A stretch of DNA of 64,000 nucleotides, taken from the NCBI RefSeq assembly GCF_017302985.1, contig NZ_JAFIMU010000007.1:1612001-1676000 (forward strand), in the 5' to 3' direction. Within the stretch, counting starts at the first letter, position 1. Every line of letters starts with the position of its first letter. Origin of the DNA: Corallococcus macrosporus. GTDB taxonomy: Bacteria > Myxococcota > Myxococcia > Myxococcales > Myxococcaceae. The notes beneath the pieces were generated by a model. That model worked only from the letters and a program-made list of their open reading frames with translations, was not told the origin of the DNA and ran no database searches. Below are positions 27,884 through 37,325 of this stretch, in pieces. Position numbers and translations under genes: made by a program.

Positions 27884-28090
27884 ATGGCTACTGGTACGGT
27901 GAAGTGGTTCAACGATGCGAAGGGCTTTGGCTTCATCACGCAGGATGGCGGTGGTGAGGACGTGTTCTGCCACCACAGCGCCATCAACATGGACGGGTTC
28001 CGCACCCTGGCCGAGGGCCAGAAGGTGGAGTTCGAGGTGACCCGCGGCCCCAAGGGTCTCCAGGCACAGAACGTCCGCGCAGCGGGTTGA
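27884..28090 (+). CDS. cold-shock protein (CspA family)
   Basis: 68 aa, the whole length of a CspA-type OB-fold RNA/DNA chaperone. RNP1 is KGFGFITQ and RNP2 is DVFCHHSAI (VFCHH in place of VFVHH, a variant common in proteobacterial relatives). It opens [15 protein letters not shown] as usual. ATG 27884 has GAGAAG 8 bases before it. A long leader with competing hairpins lies upstream and a perfect 11-bp-stem terminator follows, so it is a single-gene transcript. The cold-shock role comes from the family. Confidence 0.97.
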   Translation: MATGTVKWFNDAKGFGFITQDGGGEDVFCHHSAINMDGFRTLAEGQKVEFEVTRGPKGLQAQNVRAAG

Positions 28091-28123
28091 TCCAACCCCG
28101 CTCCGGGTCCATCCGGAGTCATG

Positions 28124-28165
28124 GAAGCCCGGTCACGCGCATGCGGACCGGGCTTCTTCATTTTT
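28124..28165 (+). terminator. strong rho-independent terminator of the cold-shock gene
   Basis: GAAGCCCGGTC (28124-28134) pairs perfectly with GACCGGGCTTC (28146-28156), with loop acgcgcatgcg, followed by TTCATTTTT. Confidence 0.92.
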
Positions 28166-28293
28166 ACACCGGGCTCAGAAGGAAAAACGCGCAATCCCTT
28201 TCAAACCTTCCACCCTCCGAAGAATGCGGGGGGGGCTGGTGAAAGTCCGAAAGACGTCTGTTAGTCTTTGCGCCTGCGAGGGAGGGCGCACCT

Positions 28294-28707
28294 ATGTTCG
28301 AAGTCACCAACGATGTCAGCCGTCGGACCATCACTGCCCGCATGAGCGGTTTCATGCGGCCGAACGAAATGAAGGAGTACGTGGCCGTCTACAAGAAGGC
28401 CACGGACAGCTACGGCGGAGGGCGGCACCTGGTTCTGGCCGACATGCGGGGTCTGCGCCCGCTGGAGCCTGAATCCGCGAAGCTGTTCTCCGAGATCGTC
28501 GACCACGGGCGCAAGAACGGCTGCGCGATGTGCGCGCACGTGTCGGACTCCACCATCGCGCGCCTGCAGACGGCCCGCGTGGCCTCGGAAGCATCCCCCA
28601 ACGACGACATCACGGTGGACTGTGTGTCGCTGGAGGAAGCGCAGAACCAGCTCGCCAAGGCGCGCGTTCGCCTGCTGAACGGCGAGGGCATGTCGGCTTC
28701 GCGCTAG
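28294..28707 (+). CDS. STAS/SpoIIAA-like protein
   Basis: 137 aa. The sequence starts MFEVTNDVSRRTITARMSGF, has a strand-helix pattern (MKEYVAVYKKATDSYGGGRH, LVLADMRGLRPLEPESAKLF) and ends in a long helix (LEEAQNQLAKARVRLL). This fits the STAS-like SpoIIAA/YbbR-type alpha/beta folds that bind phospho- or nucleotide ligands or act as anti-anti-sigma partners, but the Ser phosphorylation site cannot be placed. It is a single gene with a strong bidirectional terminator downstream; it may serve as a small signalling protein. The fold assignment is pattern-based. Confidence 0.65.
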   Translation: MFEVTNDVSRRTITARMSGFMRPNEMKEYVAVYKKATDSYGGGRHLVLADMRGLRPLEPESAKLFSEIVDHGRKNGCAMCAHVSDSTIARLQTARVASEASPNDDITVDCVSLEEAQNQLAKARVRLLNGEGMSASR

Positions 28708-28740
28708 CTGCTTGTTTCATCCCCCTTGTTTCAAATGAAA

Positions 28741-28779
28741 GGCGCGGGTGACGACATCGTCACCCGCGCCTTCTTGTTT
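28741..28779. terminator. bidirectional terminator between the STAS-like and RND genes
   Basis: GGCGCGGGTGACG and CGTCACCCGCGCC form a perfect 13-bp stem with a 4-base loop (acat). The right flank is TTCTTGTTT; the left flank read on the minus strand is TTTCATTTG. It serves the plus-strand gene ending at 28707 and the minus-strand RND gene ending at 28801. Confidence 0.9.
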
Positions 28780-28800
28780 CAAGCCGTGAGGCTTTGAGGG

Positions 28801-31800
28801 TCAGGCCGCGCGGTCGTGCGCGGCGGGCGAGTCCACGGGCGGCGCCGTGAGCGTCCCCTCCTGGCGGGGCTGGCGCTTCTTGAAGGACAGCTTCTCCATG
28901 GCCGCGAACACCACCGGCACCACCAGCAGCGTGAGGAAGGTGGAGGTGATGACGCCGCCGATGACGGAGATGGCCATGGGGGCGCGGAACTCGGAGCCGG
29001 TGCCCGTGCCCACGGCGGTGGGCACCATGCCAATGGCCATCGCCGCGCTCGTCATGAGGATGGGGCGCAGGCGGCGCGGGCCGGCCTTGAGCAGGGCCTC
29101 GTCCACGGAGTCGCCTTCACGCAGGTGGTGGAGCGCGCCGTCGATGAGGAGGATGGCGTTCTTCGTCACGAGGCCCATCAGCAGGATGACGCCAATCATC
29201 GCGCCCATGCTGACGTGGTAGTTCGTGACGACGAGTCCCAGCAGCGCGCCCACGAGCGCCAGCGGCAGCGACACCATGATGGTGAAGGGGTGCTTGAAGG
29301 ACTCGAACTGGCTGGCGAGCACCATGTAGATGAAGACGAAGGCCAGACCGAACGCGATGCCGAACGCGTCGTTCTGCTCATCCAGGCTCTTCATCTGGCC
29401 GTCGTAGACGATGGCGTAGCCGGGCGGCAGGGGCTTCTGGGCGATGGCGGCCTTGAGCTTCGTGGCCACGTCACCCAGCGCGGCGCCCTTGGCCAACTGG
29501 GACACGACGGCCACCTGGCGCTCGCGGTTCTCGTGCTCGATGACGCTGGGGCCGTCCTTGAGCGACACCTCCGCCACGTCCGTCACCTGGTGCAGCCCCT
29601 TGGGCGTGGCCACCATGAGCTGGCGCACGCGCTCCGGCGTGGCGCGGTCCTGCTCGCGCAGGCGCACGCGGATGTCCGTCTCGTCCGTGCCCTCGCGCAG
29701 CTTGGCCGTCACGTCACCGTCGATGGCCAGGCGCAGCTGCATGGCGAGTGCCGCGGCGGACAGGTCCATGTCCGCGGCGCGCGCGCGGTCGATTTGAATC
29801 TGGAGCTCCGGCTTGGCCGGGTTGGAGTCCACGCGCACGTCGGAGGTGCCCAGCGTGCGCAGGATGCCGGCGACGCGCTCGGCCTCCTCGTTGATGCGCT
29901 TCAGGTCCGGGCCCACCACGCGGACCATGATGGGATACCAGTCGCCCAGGCCTTCGATGGCCGGCGGGTCCGACAGGGTGATGGCGGTGGAGACCAGGTT
30001 GGGGACCAGCAGCGCGCGGGCCTCCTCCTTGAGGGTGCCGATGCTCTTCGTGCGCTGCTCCTTGCCCACCGTGAGCACGCGCATGCGCGCCTTGTAGACG
30101 TCTCCGTTGGGACCGACGGTGGTGTAGATGTCGGTAATCTCCGGGATCTTCTTGAGGAGGACCTCGGCCTCCGCGGCGCGCTCCGCGGTCTGCGCGAGGT
30201 TGGCGGAGTCCGGCAGCTGCAATTCGACGATGAGCTGCGAGCGGTCCTCCGCGCTCATGAACTCCACGCCCAGGCGGCTGGCGGCGCCGAAGGACAGCAC
30301 CAGCGCCAGCAGGGTGAGGCCCGCGGTGGCCCACTTGTGGCGCAGCACCCAGCCCAGGATGCGCGCGTAGGTGTTCTCCGTGGCCTCCAGGAAGCGGCGC
30401 AGCGCGCGGAACACGGCGGGCTCGTGGTGCACCTCTCCCGGCTTGCGCGCCTTGGCGAAGCGCGCGGACAGCATGGGGTCCAGGGTGAAGGAGATGAACA
30501 GCGAGATGAGCACCGCCACGGAGATGGTGATGCCGAACTGCTTGAAGAACTGGCCCACGATGCCGGGCATGAAGGCCACGGGGATGAACACCGCCACCAG
30601 GGACAGCGTGGTGGCGAGCACCGCCAGGCCCACGTCCCGCGTGCCGTTGGACGCGGCGCTCATGGGGTCCTCGCCCTGCTCCAGCCGGTGGGTGATGGCC
30701 TCACGCACCACCACCGCGTCGTCGATGAGCAGACCGATGGCCAGCGACAGCGACAAGAGCGTCATCTGGTTGAGCGAGTAGCCCAGCACGTACATCACGA
30801 AGAACGTGCCGATGACGGACGTGGGCAGCGCGAGCGCGGAGATGAACGTGCCGCGCGGGTCCAGGAGGAACATCAGGATGATGAGGACCGCCATGAGACC
30901 GCCGAAGATGAGGGCGATCCACACCTCGTGGGTGTTGGCGCGGATGAGGTCCGACTGGTCGATGAGCAGCGTGGCCTGGAAGCCCTGCCCCACCACCGGC
31001 CCCATCTGCGCGAGCGTCTTCTTCACCGCGTCGCTGACGCTCACGGTGTTGGAGCCCGGCTGCTTCACGATCTCCAGCACCACGGCGTCGCGGGCGTTGA
31101 GGCGCGCGGTGGTGCGGCGCTCGGCGACGCCGTCCGTGACGGTGGCGATCTCCTCCAGGCGCACCTGCGCGCCGGTGGTGCTCCGCGCGATGGGCAGCTG
31201 GCGCAGGTCGTCCACGTTGGTGAACTCACCCATGGCGCGCACGGTCAGCTCGTTGGGGCCCAGCTTCAGACGGCCCGCGGGCAGGTTGAGGTTCTCCGAG
31301 CCGATGCGCTGGGCCACCTGGGACGGCGTGATGCCCACCGCGCGGGCCTTGTCCAGGTCGATGTCGACCTGGATTTCACGCGTGTCGCCGCCGGTGATGC
31401 GCACCTCCGCCACGCCGGCCAGCTGCGCGAGCGCGGGCTTGATGCGGTCATCCAAGAGCTTGCGCAGCGCCTGGGACGTCATGTCCGCGGACACCGCGTA
31501 GGTGAGGATGGGCGCGGCGGACAGGTCCACGCGGCTGACGATGGGCGCGTCCGCGTCCGTGGGCAGCTTGTTGACGGCCTGCCCCACCTTGTCGCGCACG
31601 TCCTGGACGGCGGTGTCCAGGGCGGTGCCCAGCGTGAAGGACACCACCACGGTGCCCACGTTCTCGCGGCTGAAGGAGTGGATCTTGTCCACGCCGCTGA
31701 TGCCGGCGACCGCGTCCTCCAGGGGCTTGATGACCTGGGTCTCGATTTCGCCCGGGCCCGCGCCCTTGTAGAGCGTGTTGACCACCACCACGGGGAAGCT

Positions 31801-31920
31801 GACGTCCGGGTAGAGGTCGGTGCCCAGGCGCTTGAGGCCCATCACGCCCAGCACGATGAGCAGCAGGGACAGCATGGCCGTGAACACCGGCCGTCGGATG
31901 GAGACGTCACTGAGAATCAT
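28801..31920 (-). CDS. RND-family efflux pump inner-membrane transporter (AcrB/MexB type)
   Basis: 1039 aa, full length, with a dozen transmembrane helices and two large periplasmic loops. TM4 carries the proton-relay Asp pair in LLIDDAVVV and TM10 the conserved Lys in [10 protein letters not shown], as in HAE1 drug exporters. The N-terminal ISRRPVF-type start reads [14 protein letters not shown]. It pumps hydrophobic substrates using the proton gradient, together with the adaptor encoded just upstream on the same strand and an outer-membrane TolC-type channel that is not in this window. It is the third gene of the tetR-adaptor-RND operon, 65 bp after the adaptor. Substrate unknown. Confidence 0.95.
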   Translation of the reverse strand: MILSDVSIRRPVFTAMLSLLLIVLGVMGLKRLGTDLYPDVSFPVVVVNTLYKGAGPGEIETQVIKPLEDAVAGISGVDKIHSFSRENVGTVVVSFTLGTALDTAVQDVRDKVGQAVNKLPTDADAPIVSRVDLSAAPILTYAVSADMTSQALRKLLDDRIKPALAQLAGVAEVRITGGDTREIQVDIDLDKARAVGITPSQVAQRIGSENLNLPAGRLKLGPNELTVRAMGEFTNVDDLRQLPIARSTTGAQVRLEEIATVTDGVAERRTTARLNARDAVVLEIVKQPGSNTVSVSDAVKKTLAQMGPVVGQGFQATLLIDQSDLIRANTHEVWIALIFGGLMAVLIILMFLLDPRGTFISALALPTSVIGTFFVMYVLGYSLNQMTLLSLSLAIGLLIDDAVVVREAITHRLEQGEDPMSAASNGTRDVGLAVLATTLSLVAVFIPVAFMPGIVGQFFKQFGITISVAVLISLFISFTLDPMLSARFAKARKPGEVHHEPAVFRALRRFLEATENTYARILGWVLRHKWATAGLTLLALVLSFGAASRLGVEFMSAEDRSQLIVELQLPDSANLAQTAERAAEAEVLLKKIPEITDIYTTVGPNGDVYKARMRVLTVGKEQRTKSIGTLKEEARALLVPNLVSTAITLSDPPAIEGLGDWYPIMVRVVGPDLKRINEEAERVAGILRTLGTSDVRVDSNPAKPELQIQIDRARAADMDLSAAALAMQLRLAIDGDVTAKLREGTDETDIRVRLREQDRATPERVRQLMVATPKGLHQVTDVAEVSLKDGPSVIEHENRERQVAVVSQLAKGAALGDVATKLKAAIAQKPLPPGYAIVYDGQMKSLDEQNDAFGIAFGLAFVFIYMVLASQFESFKHPFTIMVSLPLALVGALLGLVVTNYHVSMGAMIGVILLMGLVTKNAILLIDGALHHLREGDSVDEALLKAGPRRLRPILMTSAAMAIGMVPTAVGTGTGSEFRAPMAISVIGGVITSTFLTLLVVPVVFAAMEKLSFKKRQPRQEGTLTAPPVDSPAAHDRAA

Positions 31921-31985
31921 GGGAAGAGCTCACGCACGCGGCGACCGCCCGGGGGCGGCCACTGCCAAGAGGGGCGGCCTTGCGG

Positions 31986-33095
31986 CTACTTCACGGAGAC
32001 GCGGGTGCCGGGGGTCAGGGAGGGCGTGGGGAAGTCCACCACCTGCTGGAGGACGGCGGCGGCGCGCACCACCACCTCGCGGTCGCGGCGCTCCAGCACC
32101 TGCACGTCCACGCGCTGGAGGGCGCCGTCGCTGACGACGAGGACGTGGTCCCCGTTGGAGGAGGACAGCGCCGTCGTGGGCACGAGCTGCGCGTCCTGCG
32201 CCTCGCCCAGCTTCAGCATCGCGCGCGCCAGGGTGTGGGCCACGAAGCGGCCGTCCGCGTTGGGCACGGCGATCTCCACCGGGATGCGGCGGGTGGTGGG
32301 GTCCGCGGAGGGCAGGATGGTGCGCACCACGGCCTCGTCGGTGGACGCGCCGTTGCCCAGCGCCGCCACGCGCACCTTCACGCCCGGCTTGAGCAGCGCG
32401 CGCGCCCCTTCCGCCACGGTGGTGCGGAAGATGAGCGTGTCCAGTTGCTCCAGCGTGAACAGCGGCGAGCCCGGCCCCACCGTGGCGCCCGTCTGGTCCG
32501 GGGATTCAATCAGCGTGCCCGCGAAGGGCGCCTTCAGGTCGTGCCGGCGGCGCGACGCGCGGGCCTGCGCCAGCTGCGCCTTGGCGGCCATCACCTGGGC
32601 CTGGGCCTGCGCGGCGGCGGCGACGGCGTTCTTGTGCTGCTGGTCACTGACGCCTCCGCCGGTGCTGAGCTTCTGGGTGCGCTCGGCGGCGTCCTGCGCC
32701 ATGGAGGCGGCGGCCTCCGCGGCGGCGACGGCGGCCTGCGCGCCGGCCACCTGCGCGTCCACGATCTCGGAGTTGAGCTGGGCGAGCGTGTCGCCCTTCT
32801 TCACGGCCTGCCCCTTCTTGACGCGGACCTCCTCCAGCCGGCCGCCCACCTCGAAGCCGACCTGGAGGCCCTGGGCGGGGTACAGCGTGCCCGTGACCTC
32901 CTCCGACTGGGAGGCCTGCACGCCGCGCGCGGAGACGACCTTCACGGCCGGCGCGGGCTTGTCCTGGCCAGGGGCCGCGGCGGCGGCGGGCGGCGCGGAC
33001 GCATCCGCCTTGTCGCAGCCGGTGAGCGCGAGCGCGGCGGCCATGCCCATGGCGGCGAGGGCGCGGGGGGCGAAGGGCTTCGTGGAGGATTTCAC
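31986..33095 (-). CDS. RND efflux periplasmic adaptor (membrane fusion) lipoprotein
   Basis: About 369 aa from GTG 33095, with AAGGAAA six bases upstream. The lipobox is LTGC (C27). The lipoyl halves (VGFEVGGRLEEVRVKKGQAVKKGDTLAQL and SRRRHDLKAPFAGTLIES) flank a long alpha-helical hairpin (about 105-190, very Ala/Gln-rich), and a beta-barrel and membrane-proximal domain follow. It joins the AcrB-type pump to an outer-membrane channel. The GTG overlaps the stop of the tetR gene (GTGA), so the two are co-translated. This is the second gene of the tetR-adaptor-RND operon. Confidence 0.92.
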   Translation of the reverse strand: MKSSTKPFAPRALAAMGMAAALALTGCDKADASAPPAAAAAPGQDKPAPAVKVVSARGVQASQSEEVTGTLYPAQGLQVGFEVGGRLEEVRVKKGQAVKKGDTLAQLNSEIVDAQVAGAQAAVAAAEAAASMAQDAAERTQKLSTGGGVSDQQHKNAVAAAAQAQAQVMAAKAQLAQARASRRRHDLKAPFAGTLIESPDQTGATVGPGSPLFTLEQLDTLIFRTTVAEGARALLKPGVKVRVAALGNGASTDEAVVRTILPSADPTTRRIPVEIAVPNADGRFVAHTLARAMLKLGEAQDAQLVPTTALSSSNGDHVLVVSDGALQRVDVQVLERRDREVVVRAAAVLQQVVDFPTPSLTPGTRVSVK

Positions 33096-33850
33096 GGGCG
33101 TTTCCTTGGCGGACGGTGCGGGTTGGCCGCGCGGGCGTGGCGCCGGCGCGTGGAAGGCGGAGAGGAGGGCCGCGCGTAGGCGACGGCCGGGGGCACGGGC
33201 TCGCGGGGCAGCGAGCCTTCGTGCATGAGGCGCTGGAGGCCCACGGCCCAGGCGGCCAGGTCCGGCTTCTGCGTCAGCCGGCCCATGCGCCGGGCCAGCA
33301 GCAGGTACGTGCCCACGACGAACGAGCCGAAGAGGCTGGGGTCCACGTCCGGGGTGTCCGGCTGCTCGCCGCGCAGGTGGTGGAACTCCCGCGCGATGCG
33401 GTCCACCTCGCGGTCCACCACGTCCCACATGACGGACTCGAACGCGGTGCCCTGGCTGCCCACGATGAGCGCGGTGACCAGCTCCCGCTGCTCCCACATG
33501 AGCTCCAGCATCTCCACGTCCAGCGCGGCCTCCAGGCGCAGGAAGGCGCGGTAGCGCTCCGAGCGCGTGGCGACGTCACCGGGGCCCGGCATCCCGTGGT
33601 CGGCGCGGAAGCACTCCATGCGCGAGATGCGCTCGGTGGCCAGCCGCTCCAGCTCCTCCAGGAAGCGCTGCACCAGCGCCGCGAAGAGGGACTCCTTCGA
33701 GGGGAAGTGCAGGTAGAAGGCGCCCTTGGACAGGCCGCTGGCGGCGGTGATGTCGCTGATGCGCGCGCCCTTCACGCCCCGCTTCGCGAACTCCGCCCGC
33801 GCGGACGCGATGAGCGCGCTGCGGGCTTTGGGGTCGGCGTGACGGGGCAT
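33092..33850 (-). CDS. TetR-family repressor of the efflux operon
   Basis: 252 aa. The N-terminal helix-turn-helix is at about 20-45 (ISDITAASGLSKGAFYLHFPSKE), the recognition region typical of TetR; the ligand domain follows, and the C-terminus ends in an unusual basic tail (TRRRHARAANPHRPPRKRP). ATG 33850 is 9 bases after a large inverted repeat. The stop codon overlaps the GTG of the adaptor gene by 4 bp, giving a three-gene operon in which the repressor is the first cistron and so likely autoregulated. The inducer is unknown; pump substrates are the natural guess. Confidence 0.93.
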   Translation of the reverse strand: MPRHADPKARSALIASARAEFAKRGVKGARISDITAASGLSKGAFYLHFPSKESLFAALVQRFLEELERLATERISRMECFRADHGMPGPGDVATRSERYRAFLRLEAALDVEMLELMWEQRELVTALIVGSQGTAFESVMWDVVDREVDRIAREFHHLRGEQPDTPDVDPSLFGSFVVGTYLLLARRMGRLTQKPDLAAWAVGLQRLMHEGSLPREPVPPAVAYARPSSPPSTRRRHARAANPHRPPRKRP

Positions 33851-33859
33851 GGCGGGGGC

Positions 33860-33916
33860 ATTCCTAACCCGCCGGTCAGAAATAAAACAGTCGTTGCTGA
33901 ACGCCGGGTCAGGAAT
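33860..33916. promoter_or_regulatory. 20-bp-arm inverted repeat at the tetR/efflux promoter
   Basis: Arms ATTCCTAACCCGCCGGTCAG (33860-33879) and CTGAACGCCGGGTCAGGAAT (33897-33916) are inverted copies with 17 of 20 positions complementary, 17 bp apart (33880-33896). The interval is AT-rich (aaataaaacag) and probably contains the promoter. Each arm can hold a repressor dimer (imperfect TGACC...GGTTA symmetry), so a TetR dimer-of-dimers spanning the promoter is likely. The right arm runs into the end of the neighbouring gene (33909). Confidence 0.65.
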
Positions 33917-34610
33917 CCGAGGGGCGTGTCGGCGGAGGGCGCATGAGGGCGGAGCAGAGCGGACACGCGGGGGGGGCGTGGGGGGCGTCCCGGCGGTGCA
34001 GGTCCAGGATGGCGCGGGAGACCTCCGCCAGCTCGCGGCGCACCTCGCGGCGGGCGCCCTTCACGCGGGCGATGCGCATGTCGTCGTAGCCGGTGGTCTG
34101 GTGGCGCATCCAGGCGATGACGGCCGCCTCCGCGCGCCGCTCGATGGGGATGCGCTCCGTGCGGGCCACGGTGCCGCTGCCCACGGGGGTGGCGTGGCCC
34201 GCGACGAGCACGGCCAGGCGCTTGGCGTGGGGGAGCCACGCGGGGCTGAAGGCGAGGAAGCGCAGGACGGCGTTGGCGAAGTCGACCTCGTACTCCTCCT
34301 GCTCCTTGGCGCGGCGCTCGCGGCCCTGGGCCAGCTTCCTGGCGTAGGCGGGGGTGGCGCGCTCCTCCTCCAGGGCGGCCTTCGCGTGGACGATGTGGGC
34401 CTCCGGCGCCCACACGCCCCGGGAGAAGAGCTTGCGGCCCACCTTCTCCACGACGGTCCAGGAGGGGCCGGCGGCCTTCACGCGGCGGGTGAGGCCGGCG
34501 TCGCCGGGGGGAAGCAGGGCCCAGCCGTCCGGCACGGAGAGGAGGCGGCCGTCCTGGGCTTTCACTCGGCGGGGGTCGGCCGTGGGGCCGACCGTCAGGG
34601 AATCAGGCAT
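33909..34610 (-). CDS. DUF2293-family protein
   Basis: 233 aa, soluble. The C-terminal half matches the DUF2293 pattern: ERIPIERRAEAAVIAWMRHQTTGYDDMRI, followed by a charged helix and ARREVRRELAEVSRAI. The N-terminal third is a small beta region (RLLSVPDGWALLPPGDAGLTRRV). It ends with a Cys pair in PACPLCSALM and a proline tail. DUF2293 has no known biochemical role. The gene's stop lies inside the right arm of the inverted repeat of the efflux operon. It is divergent from the RNase Z gene across 129 bp. Confidence 0.8.
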   Translation of the reverse strand: MPDSLTVGPTADPRRVKAQDGRLLSVPDGWALLPPGDAGLTRRVKAAGPSWTVVEKVGRKLFSRGVWAPEAHIVHAKAALEEERATPAYARKLAQGRERRAKEQEEYEVDFANAVLRFLAFSPAWLPHAKRLAVLVAGHATPVGSGTVARTERIPIERRAEAAVIAWMRHQTTGYDDMRIARVKGARREVRRELAEVSRAILDLHRRDAPHAPPACPLCSALMRPPPTRPSDS

Positions 34611-34739
34611 GGGGTCGGGTCCGAAAGGGCCGGCTGCATAGCACGCCCCCTCGCACCCTGGTAAATGCCCCCGGAACGCGCGCGCGAAGGCAGACTCCGT
34701 GCGTGCGAGGAGGTCACTCTCGACGTGGGAAGCGCCGGC

Positions 34740-35663
34740 ATGTCCCTACTGAGGCTCACCTTCCTGGGCACCTCCGCCGCTCAGCCCACCTTGCATCGCG
34801 GCCTGTCCGGCCTGGCGGTGAAGGCGGACGCGGACCTGCTCCTGTTCGACTGCGGCGAGGGCAGCCAGCGGCAGATGGTGCGCTTTGGCACGGGCTTCAC
34901 CGTGGAAGCGGCGTTCTTCACGCACTTCCACGCGGACCACTACCTGGGGATCATCGGCTTCCTGCGCACGCTGGGGATGATGGGCCGCACCGAGCCCATG
35001 CACCTCTACGGGCCGCCTCCGGCGCGCCGGCTGTTGCACCAGGCCGTGCACCTGGGGCTGGAGTCCACGGCCTTCCCGGTGGAGATCCACGAACTGAAGG
35101 ACGGAGACGTGGTGCGCCGCAACGGCTACTCCGTGCAGGCGGTGGGCGTGGACCACCGCATCCACGCGCTGGGCTACGTGCTAGCGGAGGACGGGCGTCC
35201 AGGGCGCTTCCACCTGGAGAAGGCGCGCGAATTGGGCGTGCCGGAGGGGCCGTCCTTCGGGAAGCTCCAGAAGGGCGAGTCCGTCACGCTGCCGGACGGG
35301 CGCGTGGTGAAGCCGGAGGACGTGCTGGGCGAGTCGCGGGCCGGACGGCGGCTGGTGATTTCCGGCGACACGCGGCCCTGCTCCGCGCTGGTGCAGGCGG
35401 CGAAGGACGCGGACCTGCTGGTGCACGAGTCCACCTTCTCCGACGACGAGCAGGCGCGCGCCATCGAGACGCGGCACTCCACCGCGCGGGAGGCGGGCCA
35501 GGTGGCGAAGGAGGCGGGCGCGAAGCGGCTCATCCTCACCCACCTGTCCAGCCGCCACGACACCGACCCCGGGCGGCTGCTCACGCAGGCGCGCGAGGCC
35601 TTCAAGGGGCCGGTGGAGGTGGCCCACGACGGCCTCACCGTGGAGCTGCCGCTGCGCGATTGA
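34740..35663 (+). CDS. rnz: ribonuclease Z (tRNA 3'-end endonuclease)
   Basis: 307 aa, normal length. It removes the 3' trailer of pre-tRNA by metal-dependent hydrolysis. It belongs to the metallo-beta-lactamase fold with THFHADH (zinc ligands) in FFTHFHADHYLG, preceded by FDCGEGSQRQM, then the RNase Z-specific exosite arm (YGPPPARRLLHQ), VISGDTRPC and ILTHLSSRHD. The start MSLLRLTFLGTSAAQPT (ATG 34740) is the typical N-terminus; an upstream frame to 34665 is not supported. It is encoded alone, divergent from DUF2293 and convergent with the lipoprotein at 35702. Confidence 0.96.
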   Translation: MSLLRLTFLGTSAAQPTLHRGLSGLAVKADADLLLFDCGEGSQRQMVRFGTGFTVEAAFFTHFHADHYLGIIGFLRTLGMMGRTEPMHLYGPPPARRLLHQAVHLGLESTAFPVEIHELKDGDVVRRNGYSVQAVGVDHRIHALGYVLAEDGRPGRFHLEKARELGVPEGPSFGKLQKGESVTLPDGRVVKPEDVLGESRAGRRLVISGDTRPCSALVQAAKDADLLVHESTFSDDEQARAIETRHSTAREAGQVAKEAGAKRLILTHLSSRHDTDPGRLLTQAREAFKGPVEVAHDGLTVELPLRD

Positions 35664-35701
35664 GGTTCGCTTCGCGCGCGGCAGCCCCCGGGAGTGCGGG
35701 A

Positions 35702-36226
35702 CTACTCGACCTTCTTCGCCTCGGCCTGGAGGGCGGAGGCGGCGTCCGGGTCCACCTTCTGGAGCAGCTCCCACTCCAGCTCGGAGTCACGGCGCATCTG
35801 GGAGTTGCCGGCGCCCACCGCGGACTCGCCCGTCTCCTTGGCGCGGCCGTCGGTGCTGTCGGCGGCGCGGGACTCGGAGCGGTCCTGGCGGCGGATCTCC
35901 ACGGAGCACTGGCCGGGGCCGCGCTCGGTGCCGCGCACGTGGTAGCGCGCGTAGGCGGTGCCCAGCGAGGACGGGGCGCTGGTCATGAGCCACTCCGTCG
36001 TCGCCTCGAAGCCCTGCTGGCCCTTCATCAGCGAGTAGCCCTTCTCCTGGAGGAGGGCGACGGCCGCCGGCCACACCTCCGCGATGGGCTTGCGGTAGAC
36101 GTGCCCCATGGCCTTGTCCTCCAGGTACGCCTGCTGCCGGCGCGCGGCACAGCCGCTGCTGAAGGCGAGGGCGAGGACGGACACCACGAGCAGCGCCGAG
36201 GCGCGGGACGATTTCGAGGGGTTCAT
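35702..36226 (-). CDS. lipoprotein of unknown function
   Basis: 174 aa from ATG 36226. The signal peptide ends in lipobox FSSGC (C26), followed by a polar mature part. The core AMGHVYRKPIAEVWPAAVALLQEKGYSLMKGQ reads like the outer-membrane lipoproteins that have a repeated alpha/beta motif, ending in a long charged helix (MRRDSELEWELLQKVDPDAASALQ). It may stabilise an envelope complex, but no family is recognised. GGAG sits 10 bases before the start. An ATG at 36235 in frame would add three residues. It is convergent with rnz. Confidence 0.72.
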   Translation of the reverse strand: MNPSKSSRASALLVVSVLALAFSSGCAARRQQAYLEDKAMGHVYRKPIAEVWPAAVALLQEKGYSLMKGQQGFEATTEWLMTSAPSSLGTAYARYHVRGTERGPGQCSVEIRRQDRSESRAADSTDGRAKETGESAVGAGNSQMRRDSELEWELLQKVDPDAASALQAEAKKVE

Positions 36227-36443
36227 TGCTCCGGACTCCATGAAAGGGAAAGACGGTTGCGGAACATCGCGCGGGGCGGCCCCGGAAGCCAAGTCCGGGC
36301 CCGTGCGCGATGGGGTTACCCTCATCAGGCAACCTTCGTTTGGTAGGAGCCCCCCTGCCTCCCGGTGATGCGTCCGGCGCCGCACATCCGCGTGCACGAA
36401 GCCGTCCGCGCCCCCGGCGGGAGGGCCATGCTGGCGGGCGGAC

Positions 36444-37217
36444 ATGATTCCCATCAGCGACGACAACCCGACCCTGCGCACCCCGGTGATGACGTACCTG
36501 CTGCTCGCGGCCCTGGGGCTCACCTGGGTGTTCTTCCAGGGCGCGGGCTTCAACGTGGTGGCGCTGGCCACCAGCATCTGCGAGCTGGGGCTGGTGCCCG
36601 GGGAGCTCTCCGGCCGCGCGCCGCTGGGTCAGGCGGTGCCGCTGGGAGACGGGCTGGCGTGCGTGGTGGACAACGAGGCCATCAACCGCCTCACGCCGCT
36701 CACGTCCATGTTCCTGCACGGAAGCTGGGGGCACCTCCTGGGCAACGTGCTGTTCTTCTGGGTCTTCGGCAACAACATCGAGGACAGCATGGGGCGCTTC
36801 CGCTTCCTCGTGTTCTACCTCCTGTGCGGGCTGGTGGCGGCGGCGGCGCACGTGGCGGTGGACCCCACGTCGCCGGTGCCCACGGTGGGCGCGTCCGGCG
36901 CCATCGCGGGCGTGCTGGGCGCGTACCTGGTGCTCTACCCGCGCGTGCGGGTGAACATGCTGTTCATCCTCTTCATCTTCATCCGCGTCTTCCCCATCCC
37001 CGCGTGGGCCGTGCTGGTGTGGTGGTTCGTGCTCCAGGTCATCACCGGCCTGCCCCAGTTGATGACGCTGCGGCCGGAGGTGTCCGGCGGCGTCGCCGTC
37101 TGGGCGCACATCGGCGGGTTCGTGGCGGGCATGGTGCTCATCAAGTTCTTCGAGAACCCCCGCTACACGACCCAGCGCACGACGTGGCGGCACCGCATGC
37201 ACCCGAACCACCCGTAG
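36444..37217 (+). CDS. rhomboid-family intramembrane serine protease
   Basis: 257 aa with about seven transmembrane helices. Catalytic S151 lies in VGASGAIAGVLG and catalytic H222 in WAHIGGFVAG; the oxyanion-region HGSWGHLLGNVLFF holds the usual His/Asn. The loop between TM1 and TM2 is long (GELSGRAPLGQAVPLGDG). It resembles the bacterial rhomboids with a C-terminal extension, here ending FENPRYTTQRTTWRHRMHPNHP. Its natural substrates are unknown. It is a single gene; no neighbour suggests a target. Confidence 0.94.
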   Translation: MIPISDDNPTLRTPVMTYLLLAALGLTWVFFQGAGFNVVALATSICELGLVPGELSGRAPLGQAVPLGDGLACVVDNEAINRLTPLTSMFLHGSWGHLLGNVLFFWVFGNNIEDSMGRFRFLVFYLLCGLVAAAAHVAVDPTSPVPTVGASGAIAGVLGAYLVLYPRVRVNMLFILFIFIRVFPIPAWAVLVWWFVLQVITGLPQLMTLRPEVSGGVAVWAHIGGFVAGMVLIKFFENPRYTTQRTTWRHRMHPNHP

Positions 37218-37325
37218 CGCCCGCCCGGCGAGCGGGGGGACAGGCCCCCGCTGGCCTCAGGTGCGGACGCGAAGGAGCGCCCTGACATTGGGGGGTGGTG
37301 TTCTTCGCGTGACGAGGAGACGGGC

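Noticed and set aside
28816-33228. A plus-strand open frame of about 1470 codons over the efflux operon
   Set aside because: It lies antisense to three clearly conserved genes, has His/Arg/Gly/Ala-rich content from high GC and no domain.
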